From Hanleya hanleyi (Eukaryota; Mollusca; Polyplacophora; Lepidopleurida; Hanleyidae): a stretch of 64,000 nt of DNA. The stretch's first letter is position 1. Every line of letters begins with the position of its first letter. The position numbers and the translations under genes were made by a program. Location: the NCBI GenBank assembly GCA_036873755.1, contig JAVTVY010037208.1:91524-155523 (forward strand), written 5' to 3'. The notes below the pieces were generated by a model. The model worked only from the letters and a program-made list of their open reading frames with translations, was not told where the DNA came from and did no database searches. This document shows, in pieces, positions 52,523-63,197 of the stretch.

Positions 52523-53880
52523 AATAAACTTGCTCTTATTATTCTGTAAAAATGTCCTTTTGTCTGTGAGTGTGAACATGAAAGAATGGTCCGAATGATG
52601 TACAAAGAAAGCTTGGAAATTTGACATCCTCTTGTATTGGGCGCAGGAAAATATTCAACCATGCAAATCGCCTGTACACATTTCATTATTTATAATGGTC
52701 TGTCACCTTTAAATAAAATGTTTTACAATGCCATGCTTTTGTTCATTTCCATCTCTTATGTAAACTTTCAAAATGAAATTATAATGATCAGACATTTTGT
52801 ACTATTATGTTTATTTGTCAACCAAAAGTGGACATGTTATATGATTTTCCTCCATCCTGTTCATGTCCGGTCTATAGTTATAATATCATGGAAGCAGGAG
52901 CAGATAGGTAAACGTACAAGAGGAACGGTATCCAAATAAGGCATCATGTCTTAGACATTGTGCGTGACAAATGTAAACTGAAAGTAAAAAGTAAAATATC
53001 AAAAGACCGACCATTGCAAAGTTGTTTGTATATGTAACGTGTGCCATAGCGAGGTTATGTCGCAAAAATGATTATTCACCGGGATTGACCAGCCACTGGT
53101 CCTGGCTATCACTGAAGGAACCCTGTCACTAGTGGAGATCAGGCACCAGGGGAGATAACAACCTGCAAAGATGATTTACAAATATAAAGGTATACAGTGT
53201 TGTATTCTTCGTAGGCATGATGAACATAAGAGAATGTGAACCGCGTAGCTTGGGCAAAATGCCCGTAGAAAATATTATCTTCATGCAGAACTTGGAATAC
53301 TTCCCATTAAAGCTTAGAAAGTTATACTTACATTATATCCAATAGAGAAACTAATATACACAACGCATATGGGCGCGGCCTTGCTGCTGGCCCCTGTCCA
53401 TGGACTGTAATTGGGGTGACCTGTTTACTGGCCCCGTAGCGAGGTAAGCCGTTGCAGCAAGTCTACGGAGCGAGTCTACGGCTGTGGGGGCTCACCAGGG
53501 TCTTCTATTCCTCAGGTAAGTATAGGCTCATAGGCTGACTGCAGCCTTTCTCTGGCCTGGCTGCGGCCTATCTCCGGCCTGGCTGTGGTCTTTCCCTGGC
53601 CTGACTGCGGCCTATCCCCGGCCTGGCTGTGGTCTCTCTCCGGGCTGGCTGTGGCCTCTTTCCGGCCTGGCTGCGGCCTCTCTCTGGCCTGACTGCGACA
53701 TTTCTCCGGTCTGATTGTGGCACTTCTCCGTCCTGACTGTGGCCCTTTTCCTACCTGACCGCGGCGGCCCTTCTCTGCCTGGCTGAGGTGCTGGTGATGC
53801 ACTCCAGGGATTATTTCATTCCCGTTTTTCGGTCACCAATTGTCATAAACTCTTGAACCCAAATCACTTGTATGTATATA
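52523..53880 (+). repeat. Dispersed repeat copy II, right part
   Basis: Continues copy II after the Polinton, starting with the duplicated AATAAA and matching 24902-26690. The 25258-25582 SINE is absent. It includes another 22-bp minisatellite block (53530-53790). Confidence 0.9.
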
Positions 53881-54639
53881 TTTCTCTGAAAGAGCATGAT
53901 TAAACTATTATATTGAGGCACAGCACTACTATATTATAGAAAAATGAATCTCGAACATTTCCCTTCAAGCTTGCTTCGTTTTTCCTAGAAAACCCCTTAA
54001 AATGTCGAAAAATGGTCCACTTCAGGTCAATTTCCAGAAAAATCTTTAAGAGAAATTTCAATTAAATTTCTTTCTCACGTTCCCTGATACAGTATCAACT
54101 TAAAAAGGCGATAACAATTGAGGTCAATCTGCCCGTTTTTAATCAGATTTTCTCTCCGTAAATGGGTCCTGATTTTTAGGCACACCCGATGGGGCATAAC
54201 TGAGGCGCCACAAAATTTACTCCATGCAGACGAATCCAACCATCGACATGTACGTGTTTGTTTGCAGCGTTGATAATGCTGAATATGATGGTATTGTAGA
54301 TATAAGCTATTAAGAAGACAAGAAGAATTGCGATGTAGCACAACACGGGAAGTCTATCGTATTATTAAATTATACCGGGGCCATTGCTACGAAACTGTGG
54401 AGATCCACCTTATGGGGCAGGGTATTTTTTTGCGAAATTAATTATTCATAATTATCTTCATCTGGGAGTTTTTGCGAGTATAGCGGTATGCAACACTTGC
54501 GAGTTATGCATATTATTGTGGGATATCCGACCGATAACTTTTCCCCCACCCCATCTTTGTTCTGACTACTTTTGTAACTCTAGAAGGATTTTCGAGAACA
54601 AAACTCAAAATTAAGCCATTTGATCTTAATAATTCAAAC
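53881..54639. other. Unassigned spacer
   Basis: No gene is recognised. 54288-54410 matches 39720-39830 beside PLE B. Confidence 0.5.
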
Positions 54640-55644
54640 ATTTTTCAGAAATTTTAGGTACTGTATACAATTTGAAGCATGAATTTTCTGTCCTTGGGTT
54701 CTCTCAGAGTTGGCTAAATCCAGCTAATGAAAATTTATTTGATATTCCTGGCTATAAGCCCTTTCCCTCATCAATATTTAAAAAACGCGGCGGTGGTCTT
54801 ATCTTTTATGTTAAAGATACCATCCATTCCTGCAAATTACGCGAGGATCTGTCCTTCCTTGATGAGGAAGGCGATTTTGAATCTCCTTTTTCTTGAACTT
54901 AAGCTTAATAATACCAAATATTTAATTGGCTTATTTTATCGTCCCCTGGTAAGAACGTACATAATTTTAATCAACATTTATCTTCTATCTTAACCTCACC
55001 TGACATAGAAAGGAAGAAATTTGTCCTGATGGGAGATTTTAACATCGACCTCTTTAAAACCGATATCCTTAGCCCATCAAAGGATTTCCTTGAAATCATG
55101 AAATCACACTATTAAATCACATACAGCAACTCTAATCGACAATATTTTCTTAAATTTTCATGAAGATAATCTTCTGTCAGGTATACTACTGACTAATCTC
55201 ACTGATCACTTCCCCATCTTTCACTTTCTAAAATCTGACCACAGCAACATATCCCCTAACCCAGTAATATCATACCAACAAGTCAATAATGACAGAAAAA
55301 ATGTATTCATCCAGAGGAGTAATGATACCGTTTGGGATGATGTCTATCAGGAAGATGCTGACAATAACAATGCCCTTGATAATTTTCTTACTAAGTTTGA
55401 TATTTATAACGAGTGTTTTCCATTGACTACTATCGCACCATCTTCTAGGCGCATTATCAAGCCTTGGATAACCCCGGGAATCCTAAACTCGATCCATGAA
55501 AAGAACAACTTGTACCGACAATACCTTTCTAACCAGGATGAAAATACTCGTAAACACTATAGAAGTTTCCGTAACACTAGCCGTCTCTCTAAAAAGAACT
55601 ACTTTGAAACTAAATTTAACCAATGCAACCAGGATATCAACACC
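54640..55644 (+). pseudogene. LINE endonuclease region, RT missing
   Basis: Blocks FSVLGFSQSWLNPANENLFD, GYKPFPSSIFKKRGGGLIFY, VLMGDFNIDLFKTD, NFHEDNLLSGILLTNLTDHF and IIKPWITPGILNSIHEKN are those of the apurinic endonuclease and linker of non-LTR retrotransposons (S..WL, KRGGG…YV, GDFN, SDH-like TDHFP). Frameshifts occur near 54893 and stops near 55114. The reading ends at about 55644, where another element's TIR starts, so the reverse transcriptase is absent. Confidence 0.85.
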
Positions 55645-56427
55645 CTACTGAATCGACAAGTATGATTGTAGGTGAATGCACCAGTCCATGTGTCATGCGA
55701 CCATGAACTGTAGATTGGGTCACTTCACATTGAAGGCGGATAACAGCTGCAATGTTATAATGAGACAACATGATTGTATATCAGATATGTCGACAGTCCA
55801 TGGTAGCTACCATTTGTCTTGGCAACAGTCCATTTGGCGAATCATTGGCCAAGGTTACACGGTTCACGTCAGTTCGGACTGACCGTATTTTGACCTACCA
55901 TGGACTGTCGATCGGTCCGATGATGATACCATGGACTGTCGTAATATCAGACAGACAGAGAATAAACTATTAATGGTTCATATTCCGCTTAAACACACAC
56001 AAGTGAAAGAAATCGAGAGATGAATGAGTCAGTGATACATGAGGCAGGTAGTAAGTTCCCACGTGTTCATTTTGTGCTTTCCTCACACTATAATTCGATG
56101 CTAATACCTACCATGGACTGTCCACCAACACCCAAAACCACCTCTCGCCGCAAAAATGTTTAAAATTTTTGTTAACTTGAAATAGTAATGACCCTACATT
56201 TGGGTGACAATATAGTACGACATCTCTCCATCAAAAACTGACTGGACACCAGTAACCATACCTGTCATCGATATGCTGAAAATCGTTCATTTTCGGCTGT
56301 GGTCACTGTCGTCTGGTCAGACACACGCCCACGCTTGATAACGAAAGCACCGAAAAACCTACCATTGACTATGATTTGACACGTGACCGGCGGTGTTTAC
56401 CTACAATCATACTTGTCGATTCAGTAG
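55645..56427. mobile_element. 783-bp element with perfect 29-bp TIRs
   Basis: CTACTGAATCGACAAGTATG plus ATTGTAGGT (55645-55673) is exactly inverted at 56399-56427. The interior carries repeated TACCATGGACTGTC and inverted versions (near 55690, 55796, 55898, 55928, 56107 and 56361). No transposase. Family unknown. Confidence 0.85.
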
Positions 56428-56751
56428 AGTGATCAAGGGGACCTGAGTAGTAGTATAACCGCATTACAGCGCGCATTTTGACGAGTGCGCAGGTGTTTCT
56501 GCGCAGATTTGCGGCGGAAGTGCGGCGGGTCGGGGGATTCCCCAGTGGGGGTTTCCCCATGACGATCACGTGATCAAGGCATGTCTAGACTTGTTCAGGG
56601 CATGTATTCCTCCGCGGTGATGCGGTCCTGGTGGTGATGCGGTCGCGGGAAAAACCTTCCGCGGAGAAAAAGTAGTCCCTAGACTACAAATACGCTGCAT
56701 GGGCCGAGTGAGGCTCTTTTCAGGCATGTCATGGGTGTTTTCACAGAATAA

Positions 56752-56802
56752 CTAAATAAATAAATAAATAAATTAATTAATTAATTAATTTTAATTAATC
56801 AA

Positions 56803-56833
<31 letters not shown>

Positions 56834-56896
56834 ATCAATAAATAAGTCAATAAATAAATAAATAAATAAAGAAGAAGTAGAAAAAAAAAAAAAAAA
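56752..56896. repeat. AAAT/AATT low-complexity tract
   Basis: Runs of AAATA and AATTA followed by an A-run interrupt the terminal region of element 2. Confidence 0.95.
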
Positions 56897-57239
56897 GTGA
56901 AACTGTATGCAACGAACCCGGGTCCTCTTTATCCAGAGGCACACACGTTACCCATTACGCCACCAGTCCTATCGCATATTCCATCGTTAAAAATATCAGT
57001 ATATAATTCTTCGGCACATACTGGTGCACTGGGCCATGTTGAATCTAATGGAAAACCTTCTTCTATACATTTGGGGTATGGCTGTTTGGATTTATTATCT
57101 TAGTCTCATCATGTAGAACATTATGGGGAGTGTTGTGGAGCGAATCGGTGAAATTTTTGAAAAAAGTCACCGAGGACTGTATATAATATAGCTCCAAGGG
57201 AGACAACTCGTGTAGACGAAAGGTATGGAAATAGACGTT

Positions 57240-58350
57240 TTGGAGCTAGGGGAGCCCCTAATGGTCGAATGGGGTCGAGTGAGGTATCAATGTGAAGCAT
57301 TCATGAAGGGGCATCTGATGGGGTGGGTGTGGGATTGAAATATCGGCATTCTGCGCATGCGCGGTGGCCCAAGGGTATGCAAATAGCCGTGTTGGAGCTA
57401 GGGGAGCCCCTAATGGTCCAATGGGGTCGAGTGAGGTATCAAAGTGAAGCCTAGGTGAAGAGGCATTCAGGCAATGGGGTGGGTGCATGTAAAATTTTTC
57501 CTGAAAAAAAAAACAACGGAAAACGGACTTTATCGAAAAACCTGGGAAAATGCCTATATGGGGTATGGGTGGTATATAGGTCGCCGGGCTTAACGGGGCT
57601 CGCCTGTCAATAGAGTTATCTCCCCCTAGTTCCAGGGTGGGTGTATGTAAAAATTTTCCTGAAAAAATACGGAATACGGACTTTATTCTAAATTACGGGA
57701 AAATGCCTATATGGGGTATGGGAGGTATAGGACCATCCTGGGAAACCTACTTCTCCACATTTGCGGTATAGGTTGTGGGGTCTCGTTTTCTTAGTCTCGT
57801 CAAAACAAACATGATAAGAAGTGTCCTGGAGCGAAACGGTGAAATTTTTGAAAAAAGTCACCGAGCCTCATATAGTCCCATACTAGGGTATAGGACCGAT
57901 GTTTGTCCCCCCTGGGAAACGTACTTCTATACATTTGCGGTAGGGTTGTGGGGTCTCGTTTTACTCGTCTCGTCATGTAGAACACGATAGGAAGTGTCCC
58001 CGTGCGAATCGGTGAAATTTTTGAAAAAGTACGATATAGCCCCATATAGACATATATATAAATATATATTCCCATACTGGGGTATAGGACCGATGTTTGT
58101 CCCCCTGGGAAACACACTTCTATACATTTGCGGTAGGGTTGTGGGGTCTCGTTTTACTCGTCTCGACATTTAGAACACGATGGGTAGGGTTGCGGAGCGA
58201 ATTGGTGAAATTTTTGAAAAAAGTCACCAAGGCCTGGGTAGGCCCATAGGCCTATACTGCATGGCTATGGGTGTATAGGGCCATACGGGGTGGACATGTT
58301 GGAGTCTAGGTGAGTCCCTAATGGTCCAATGGGGTCGAGTGAGGTCTTAT
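57240..58350. repeat. Degenerate tandem repeats of the Polinton terminal region
   Basis: Three to four copies of TGCGGTAGGGTTGTGGGGTC then TCGTTTTACTCGTCTCG and GGTGAAATTTTTGAAAAA (near 57760, 57940, 58125), alternating with GGGGTCGAGTGAGGTATCAA (57269, 57424, 58330). They match 41330-41790 of Polinton 1. Frames across them are artefacts. Confidence 0.85.
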
Positions 58351-58539
58351 TTTGAAGCTCTCGTGCAGGAGCATCCTACTGGTGTATTGTTTGTGTTCAA
58401 TAGTCTGCGCATGCGCAGTCTAGCCGTAGTATAGAAAACAGACATTTTGGGTGCTATGTAGGGGTGTGTTTGGGTTAGAGATGGGCTAATCACGGTTCGA
58501 ATGGGTCGTGTGAGGTGTCAAAGTGAAGCTTGTGTGGGG

Positions 58540-60730
58540 TAGAGTCAGAATGGTGTGTTTTTGAATGCAAGTCGCGTCAATCTGCGCATGCGCAGTTGGT
58601 TGTAGTAAGTAAAGTGGCCATTTTGGGGCAGTACATGAAGGTGTTTGGGGTAGAGAGGGACCATCCTTGGTCCGAATGCATCGTGTGAGGTGTCATTTTG
58701 TTGCTCTCGGGGTGTACATTCCGATTTGAGGGATGTCCGCGTCATCTGTGACGTCATCGGTGACGTCATCGGTACGAGTAGTAGCGAAAGTGGACATTTT
58801 CGGGCAGTACATGAAGATATTTGGGGTCGAGATGGGCTATTCACGGCTCGAATGCGTCCTGGAAGGTGTCATCTTGTAGTTCTCGGGGTGTACATTTCGA
58901 TTTGAGGGATGTTCGCGTCATCTGTGACGTCATCGGTACGAGTAGTAGCGAAAGTGGCCATTTTGGGGCAGTACATGAAGGTATTTGGGGTCGAGATGGG
59001 CTATTCACGGTTCGAATGCGTCCTGGAAGGTGGCATCTTGTAGTTCTCGGGGTGTACATTCCGATTTAAGGGATGTCCGCGTCATCGGTGACGTCATCGG
59101 TACGAGTAGTAGCGAAAGTGGACATTTTCGGGCAGTACATGAAGGTATTTGGGGTCGAGATGGGCTATTCACGGTTCGAATGCGTCCTGGAAGGTGTCAT
59201 CTTGTAGTTCTCGTGGTGTACATTCCGATTTAAGGGATGTCCCCGTCATCTGTGACGTCATCAGTGACGTCATCAGTACGAGTAGTAGCGAAAGGGGGCA
59301 TTTTGGGTGCTATGTAGGGGGGTGTTTGGGGTAGAGATGGGCTATTCACGGTTCGAATGGGTCGTGTGAGGTGTCAAAGTGAAGCTTGTGTGGGGTAGAG
59401 TCAGAATGGTGTGTTTTTGAATGCAAGTCGCGTTAATCTACGCATGCGCAGTTGGGTGTAGTAAGTCAAGTGGCCATTTTGGGGCAGTACATGAAGGTAT
59501 TTGGGGTCGAGATGGGCTATTCACGGTTCGAATGCGTCCTGGAAGGTGTCATCTTGTAGTTCTCGGGGTGTACATTCCGATTTAAGGGATGTCCGCGTCA
59601 TCTGTGACGTCATCGGTGACGTCATCGGTACGAGTTGTAGCGAAAGTGGCCATTTTCGGGCAGTACATGAAGGTATTTGGGGTCGAGATGGGCTATTCAC
59701 GGTTCGAATGCGTCCTGGAAGGTGTCATCTTGTAGTTCTCGGGGTATACATTCCGATTTAGGGGATGTCCGCGTCATCTGTGACGTCATCAGTGACGTCA
59801 TCAGTACGAGTAGTAGCGAAAGGGGGCATTTTGGGTGCTATGTAGGGGTGTGTTTGGGGTAGAGAGGCACCATCCTTGGTTCGAATGGGTCGTGGAGGGT
59901 GTCAAAGTGAAGCTTGTGTGGGGTAGAGTCAGAATGGTGTGTTTTTGAATGCAAGTCGCGTTAATCTACGCATGCGCAGTTGGCTGTAGTAAGTAAAGTG
60001 GCCATTTTGGGGCAGTACATGAAGGTATTTGGGGTCGAGATGGGCTATTCACGGTTCGAATGCGTCGTGTGAGGTGTCATCTTTTAGCTCTCGGGGTGTA
60101 GACCCGATTTGAGGGCTGTTCACGTCACCTGTGACGTCATCGGTGACGTCATCAGTACGAGTAGTAAGTAAAGTGGGTATTTTGGGGCAGTGAAAGGAAG
60201 GTATTTGGTGTAGAGATGCTCCATCCTTGGTCCGAATGCGTCGTGTAAGGTGTCATGTTGTAGCTCTCGGGTGTACATCTCCATTTTAGGGATGTTCGCT
60301 TCATCTGTGACGTCATCGGTGACGTCATCGGTACGAGTAGTAGCGAAAGTGCACATTTTGGGGCAGTGCAGGTAGGTGTTTGGGATAGAGAGGGACCATC
60401 CTTGGTCCGAATGCGTCGTGTGAGGTGTCATGTTGTAGCTCTCGGGGTGTACATCTTCATTTTAGGGATGTCCGCGTCATCTGTGACGTCATCAGTGACG
60501 TCATCAGGACGAGTAGTAGCGAAAGTGGGCATTTTGGGGCAGTGAAGGAAGGTGTTTGGGGTAGAGAGGGACCATCCTTGGTCCGAATGGATCGTGTGAG
60601 GTGCCATTTTGTAGCGCTTAGGGTGTAGATTCCGATTTAAGGGATGTTCGCATCATCTGTGACGTCATTAGTGACGTCATCGGTACGAGTAGTAGCGAAA
60701 GTGGGCATTTTGGGGCAGTGAAGGATGGAT
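58540..60730. repeat. ~164/176-bp CRE-rich tandem array
   Basis: About ten units share TCTGTGACGTCATCGGTGAC then GTCATCGGTACGAGTAGTAG, CGAAAGTGG(C/A)CATTTTGGGG and TTGGGGTCGAGATGGGCTAT. I count 18 TGACGTCA octamers between 58747 and 60681, usually two per unit 14 bp apart. Units are 164 bp apart around 58821-59149 and 176 bp apart around 59501-59677. Open frames recur with the unit and are not genes. Confidence 0.93.
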
Positions 60731-60792
60731 TAGTAGTATGAAAGCGCATGTCGAGCCCCATTGACCTTGCGGCGCAATGCGCAATGAGAATG

Positions 60793-60828
<36 letters not shown>

Positions 60829-61128
60829 CGTCTGTGTGTGTGTGTGCGTGCATGTGTGTGTGTATGCGTCTGTGTGTGTGTGTGTGTATGCGTCTGTGTG
60901 TCTGTGCACGTGTGCTTGCGTGTACGTGTGTGTATGCGTGTGTGTGTATGTGCGTGTGTGTCTGTGTGTCTGTGTGCATGTGTGCGTACGTGTGTGTGTG
61001 TGTGTGTACGCGTGTGTGTGTATACGTCTGTATGCGTGTGTTTATGCGTGTGTGTGTGTATGCGTCTGATGCGTGTGTGTGTGTGTGTGTGTGTATGCAT
61101 CTGTGTGTCTGGGTGCGTGTGTGCATGC
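60793..61128. repeat. (GT)n microsatellite
   Basis: GT/TGTGTATGCGTCTG-type tract of about 335 bp. Long His/Thr frames on the minus strand are artefacts. Confidence 0.97.
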
Positions 61129-61429
61129 GCCGAGTTCTAAGAGCCCCGGAGAGAGAACAACAACAACAAGGATGACACATGAGAGAACAACAAGAAGTTT
61201 TTGTCATATAGTTTATTATCCCCAAATTTTACATCATACCCAGGCTGGGGGAGCCGCCCTGGGTATGTTTAGTATGTTCGCATTCGAAATATCAAACACC
61301 GTGTTTTATTATTCAACGCATCGTCACATCAGGCACAAGTGTTTACTGAGCTCAAGTCAACGATCAGCATGTAGACATAGAGAGTATGTACGGCATGTTG
61401 TGGTATTCATCAGTGCATGGGTGACGCAT

Positions 61430-62353
61430 TCACCCGATGGGTTGATTGGTCGTCTTGGTCACGAAAAACGTAACATTGGTTACCCTCTTTACCACCCATT
61501 GTGTGTTGGGGCGTTGACGATGTGCCCATCTCAAGGCATCCAATTGTTCCACTTGGGCCAGCATCATCTCTAGCGACGCCCGGTGAATGATGGTAAACGG
61601 CAGGTCAAACACAAGGTTGTTGGCACTGGGGTAACAATACCGTAACTGGTTCGTCCTTTTGTGACGTAAGATGTACCCGAAAGCGACATTCAATTTGAAG
61701 GCCGTAGTTTGATCTTCGAAGATGGCTTCCACGTAGCTGCGTAGACGGGTGAGTTTGGTCAGTGGGAAATTGTAGATATCTTGAATAGGGCGATGACGGT
61801 GGAAACAGTACCGTGTCATAGACCAATGGCCCCGATCGTCGTCACTCACTGGATGGTTGTCCTGTAAGAGATCGCCAGGAACATTTATGGGCTCGACCAG
61901 AAAATGTTCGATGTTGTCAGGCGAATGACTCGAAACCGTAACGCTTGGGTCCGGCTGGATATCCAGGCTCTTCTGAACTGTGGGTATAGGCGGGCTCTCC
62001 GTCATCGCATCACCAGTGGCGTTCGTCTCCCCGGGCTTATCTTCACTGGGCCTGACCTTCCGCGGCTCCTCTATAGTAGAAGGTTGTCGCGCATACCGTG
62101 GTGATGGACTATGAATCAAACGTTGGTGCCGTCTTAACTGACTGGGTCGTTTGAAGAGTTGACCACATTCATTACATTGTTCCGTCGCACCCTCGTGGAA
62201 TGAGCGTTCATGGCGCAGTAAAATATCCTCCTGATTAAATGACCGTGCGCAGGTTATACAAGTATATCGTGCACCGTTGTGGATGGAGGCCTCGTGTCGT
62301 CGCAAATCTTCTGGGCGAATAAACTGCTTCTGGCAAGTTGTGCAAGTGAACAT
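61430..62353 (-). CDS. Three C2H2 fingers plus Polinton DNA-polymerase N-terminal region
   Basis: 307 residues, intact. Three C2H2 fingers come first: CTTCQKQFIRPEDLRRHEAS then IH, CITCARSFNQEDILLRHERS then FH, and CNECGQLFKRPSQLRRHQRL then IH. A Pro/Ser-rich linker follows. The C-terminal ~150 residues (LRSYVEAIFEDQTTAFKLNV, AFGYILRH, RYCYPSANNLVF, RPNTQWVVKRVTNVTFFV) resemble the segment that precedes the exonuclease/polymerase part in Polinton PolB proteins. The frame stops right there (TTNQPIG), with only 300 bp left before the terminal repeat, so no polymerase domain follows. It may be a free-standing accessory DNA-binding protein or a truncated polB. Confidence 0.7.
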   Translation of the reverse strand: MFTCTTCQKQFIRPEDLRRHEASIHNGARYTCITCARSFNQEDILLRHERSFHEGATEQCNECGQLFKRPSQLRRHQRLIHSPSPRYARQPSTIEEPRKVRPSEDKPGETNATGDAMTESPPIPTVQKSLDIQPDPSVTVSSHSPDNIEHFLVEPINVPGDLLQDNHPVSDDDRGHWSMTRYCFHRHRPIQDIYNFPLTKLTRLRSYVEAIFEDQTTAFKLNVAFGYILRHKRTNQLRYCYPSANNLVFDLPFTIIHRASLEMMLAQVEQLDALRWAHRQRPNTQWVVKRVTNVTFFVTKTTNQPIG

Positions 62354-62398
62354 CTTGGTGGTTGAGAGAGTATCCGATGAAACGACCAGGCCGCTTCC

Positions 62399-62407
62399 CT
62401 TTTATAG
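62399..62407 (-). promoter_or_regulatory. TATA box for the 62353 gene
   Basis: CTATAAAAG on the minus strand, about 50 bp before the ATG. The mirrored copy is at 63144-63152. Confidence 0.75.
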
Positions 62408-62503
62408 TACGCTAGCTGGTGATCTATTTTTAGCACACTCAGTTCAACTACCCCAAGTCGAGGACCAGACATATAGAGTATGTATTGCATGCTATGGTAT
62501 TCA

Positions 62504-62750
62504 TCAGTGCAAGGGTGGCACATTCAGCCGATGGGGGTGGTCGGTCAGCTTGGTAACGAAAAACGTGACATTGGTCACCCTCTCTACTATCCACTCGGTG
62601 TTGGGACGCTGTTCATAGGTCCATTCCAAGGGATCCACAGTGTCCAGTTGGGCCAGCATCGTCTCTAGCGACGTCCGATTGGTGATTGTGAAAGGATGGT
62701 CGTACACTGGGTTGATGGCACTGGAATAGAAAGCGTATAATGAAGCTTTC
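62504..62750 (-). pseudogene. Partial upstream paralogue of the finger/polymerase-N gene
   Basis: Minus-strand sense: SAINPVYDHPFTITNRTSLE, TMLAQLDTVDPLEWTYEQRP and NTEWIVERVTNVTFFVTKLT, ending LNVPPLH and stop at 62504. It aligns with the C-terminal third of the 62353 gene but is clearly diverged. Its 5' part is lost at the centre of the palindrome (about 62755). It shows that such genes were in tandem, one before the other, before inversion. Confidence 0.7.
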
Positions 62751-62785
62751 ACAGATGCATGTGTGTTTATATGCAAGAGCTTCGA

Positions 62786-62905
62786 GCTCGCGGAGCTCTT
62801 GGAGCTCCGGAGCTCATGGAACTCGGAGCTCCGGAGCTCCGACGCCACCACCGGGCGTTGACGGGCGTTGCTACAAGAGAACTCGGAGCTCCGGAGCTCA
62901 CACTG
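62786..62905. repeat. GAGCTC/GGAGCTCC array at the palindrome centre
   Basis: Repeated self-complementary GAGCTC and CGGAGCTC(C) units, about eight. Frames reading SSEL repeats arise from it. Confidence 0.9.
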
Positions 62906-63046
62906 GACACTGTGGATCCATTGGAATGGACCTATGAACAGCGTCCCAACACCGAGTGGATAGTAGAGAGGGTGACCAATGTCACGTTTTTCGTTACCAA
63001 GCTGACCGACCACCCCCATCGGCTGAATGTGCCACCCTTGCACTGA
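62906..63046 (+). pseudogene. Mirror copy of the partial paralogue
   Basis: Plus-strand LDTVDPLEWTYEQRPNTEWI and VERVTNVTFFVTKLTDHPHR, ending LNVPPLH and TGA. The same segment as 62504-62750, shorter because the arm starts later. Confidence 0.75.
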
Positions 63047-63143
63047 TGAATACCATAGCATGCAATACATACTCTATATGTCTGGTCCTCGACTTGGGGG
63101 TAGTTGAACTGAGTGTGCTAAAAATAGATCACCAGCTAGCGTA

Positions 63144-63152
63144 CTATAAAAG
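63144..63152 (+). promoter_or_regulatory. TATA box for the 63198 gene
   Basis: CTATAAAAG, 53 bp before the ATG at 63198. Confidence 0.75.
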
Positions 63153-63197
63153 GGAAGCGGCCTGGTCGTTTCATCGGATACTCTCTCAACCACCAAG

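Noticed and set aside
58821..59862. Repeated plus-strand frames of 61-86 codons (MGSRWAIHGSNASWK…)
   Set aside because: They recur with the ~164-bp CRE array unit, have no protein-like features, and change end with unit length.
60618..61225. Long minus- and plus-strand frames of His/Thr and Val/Cys repeats
   Set aside because: They are translations of the GT microsatellite.
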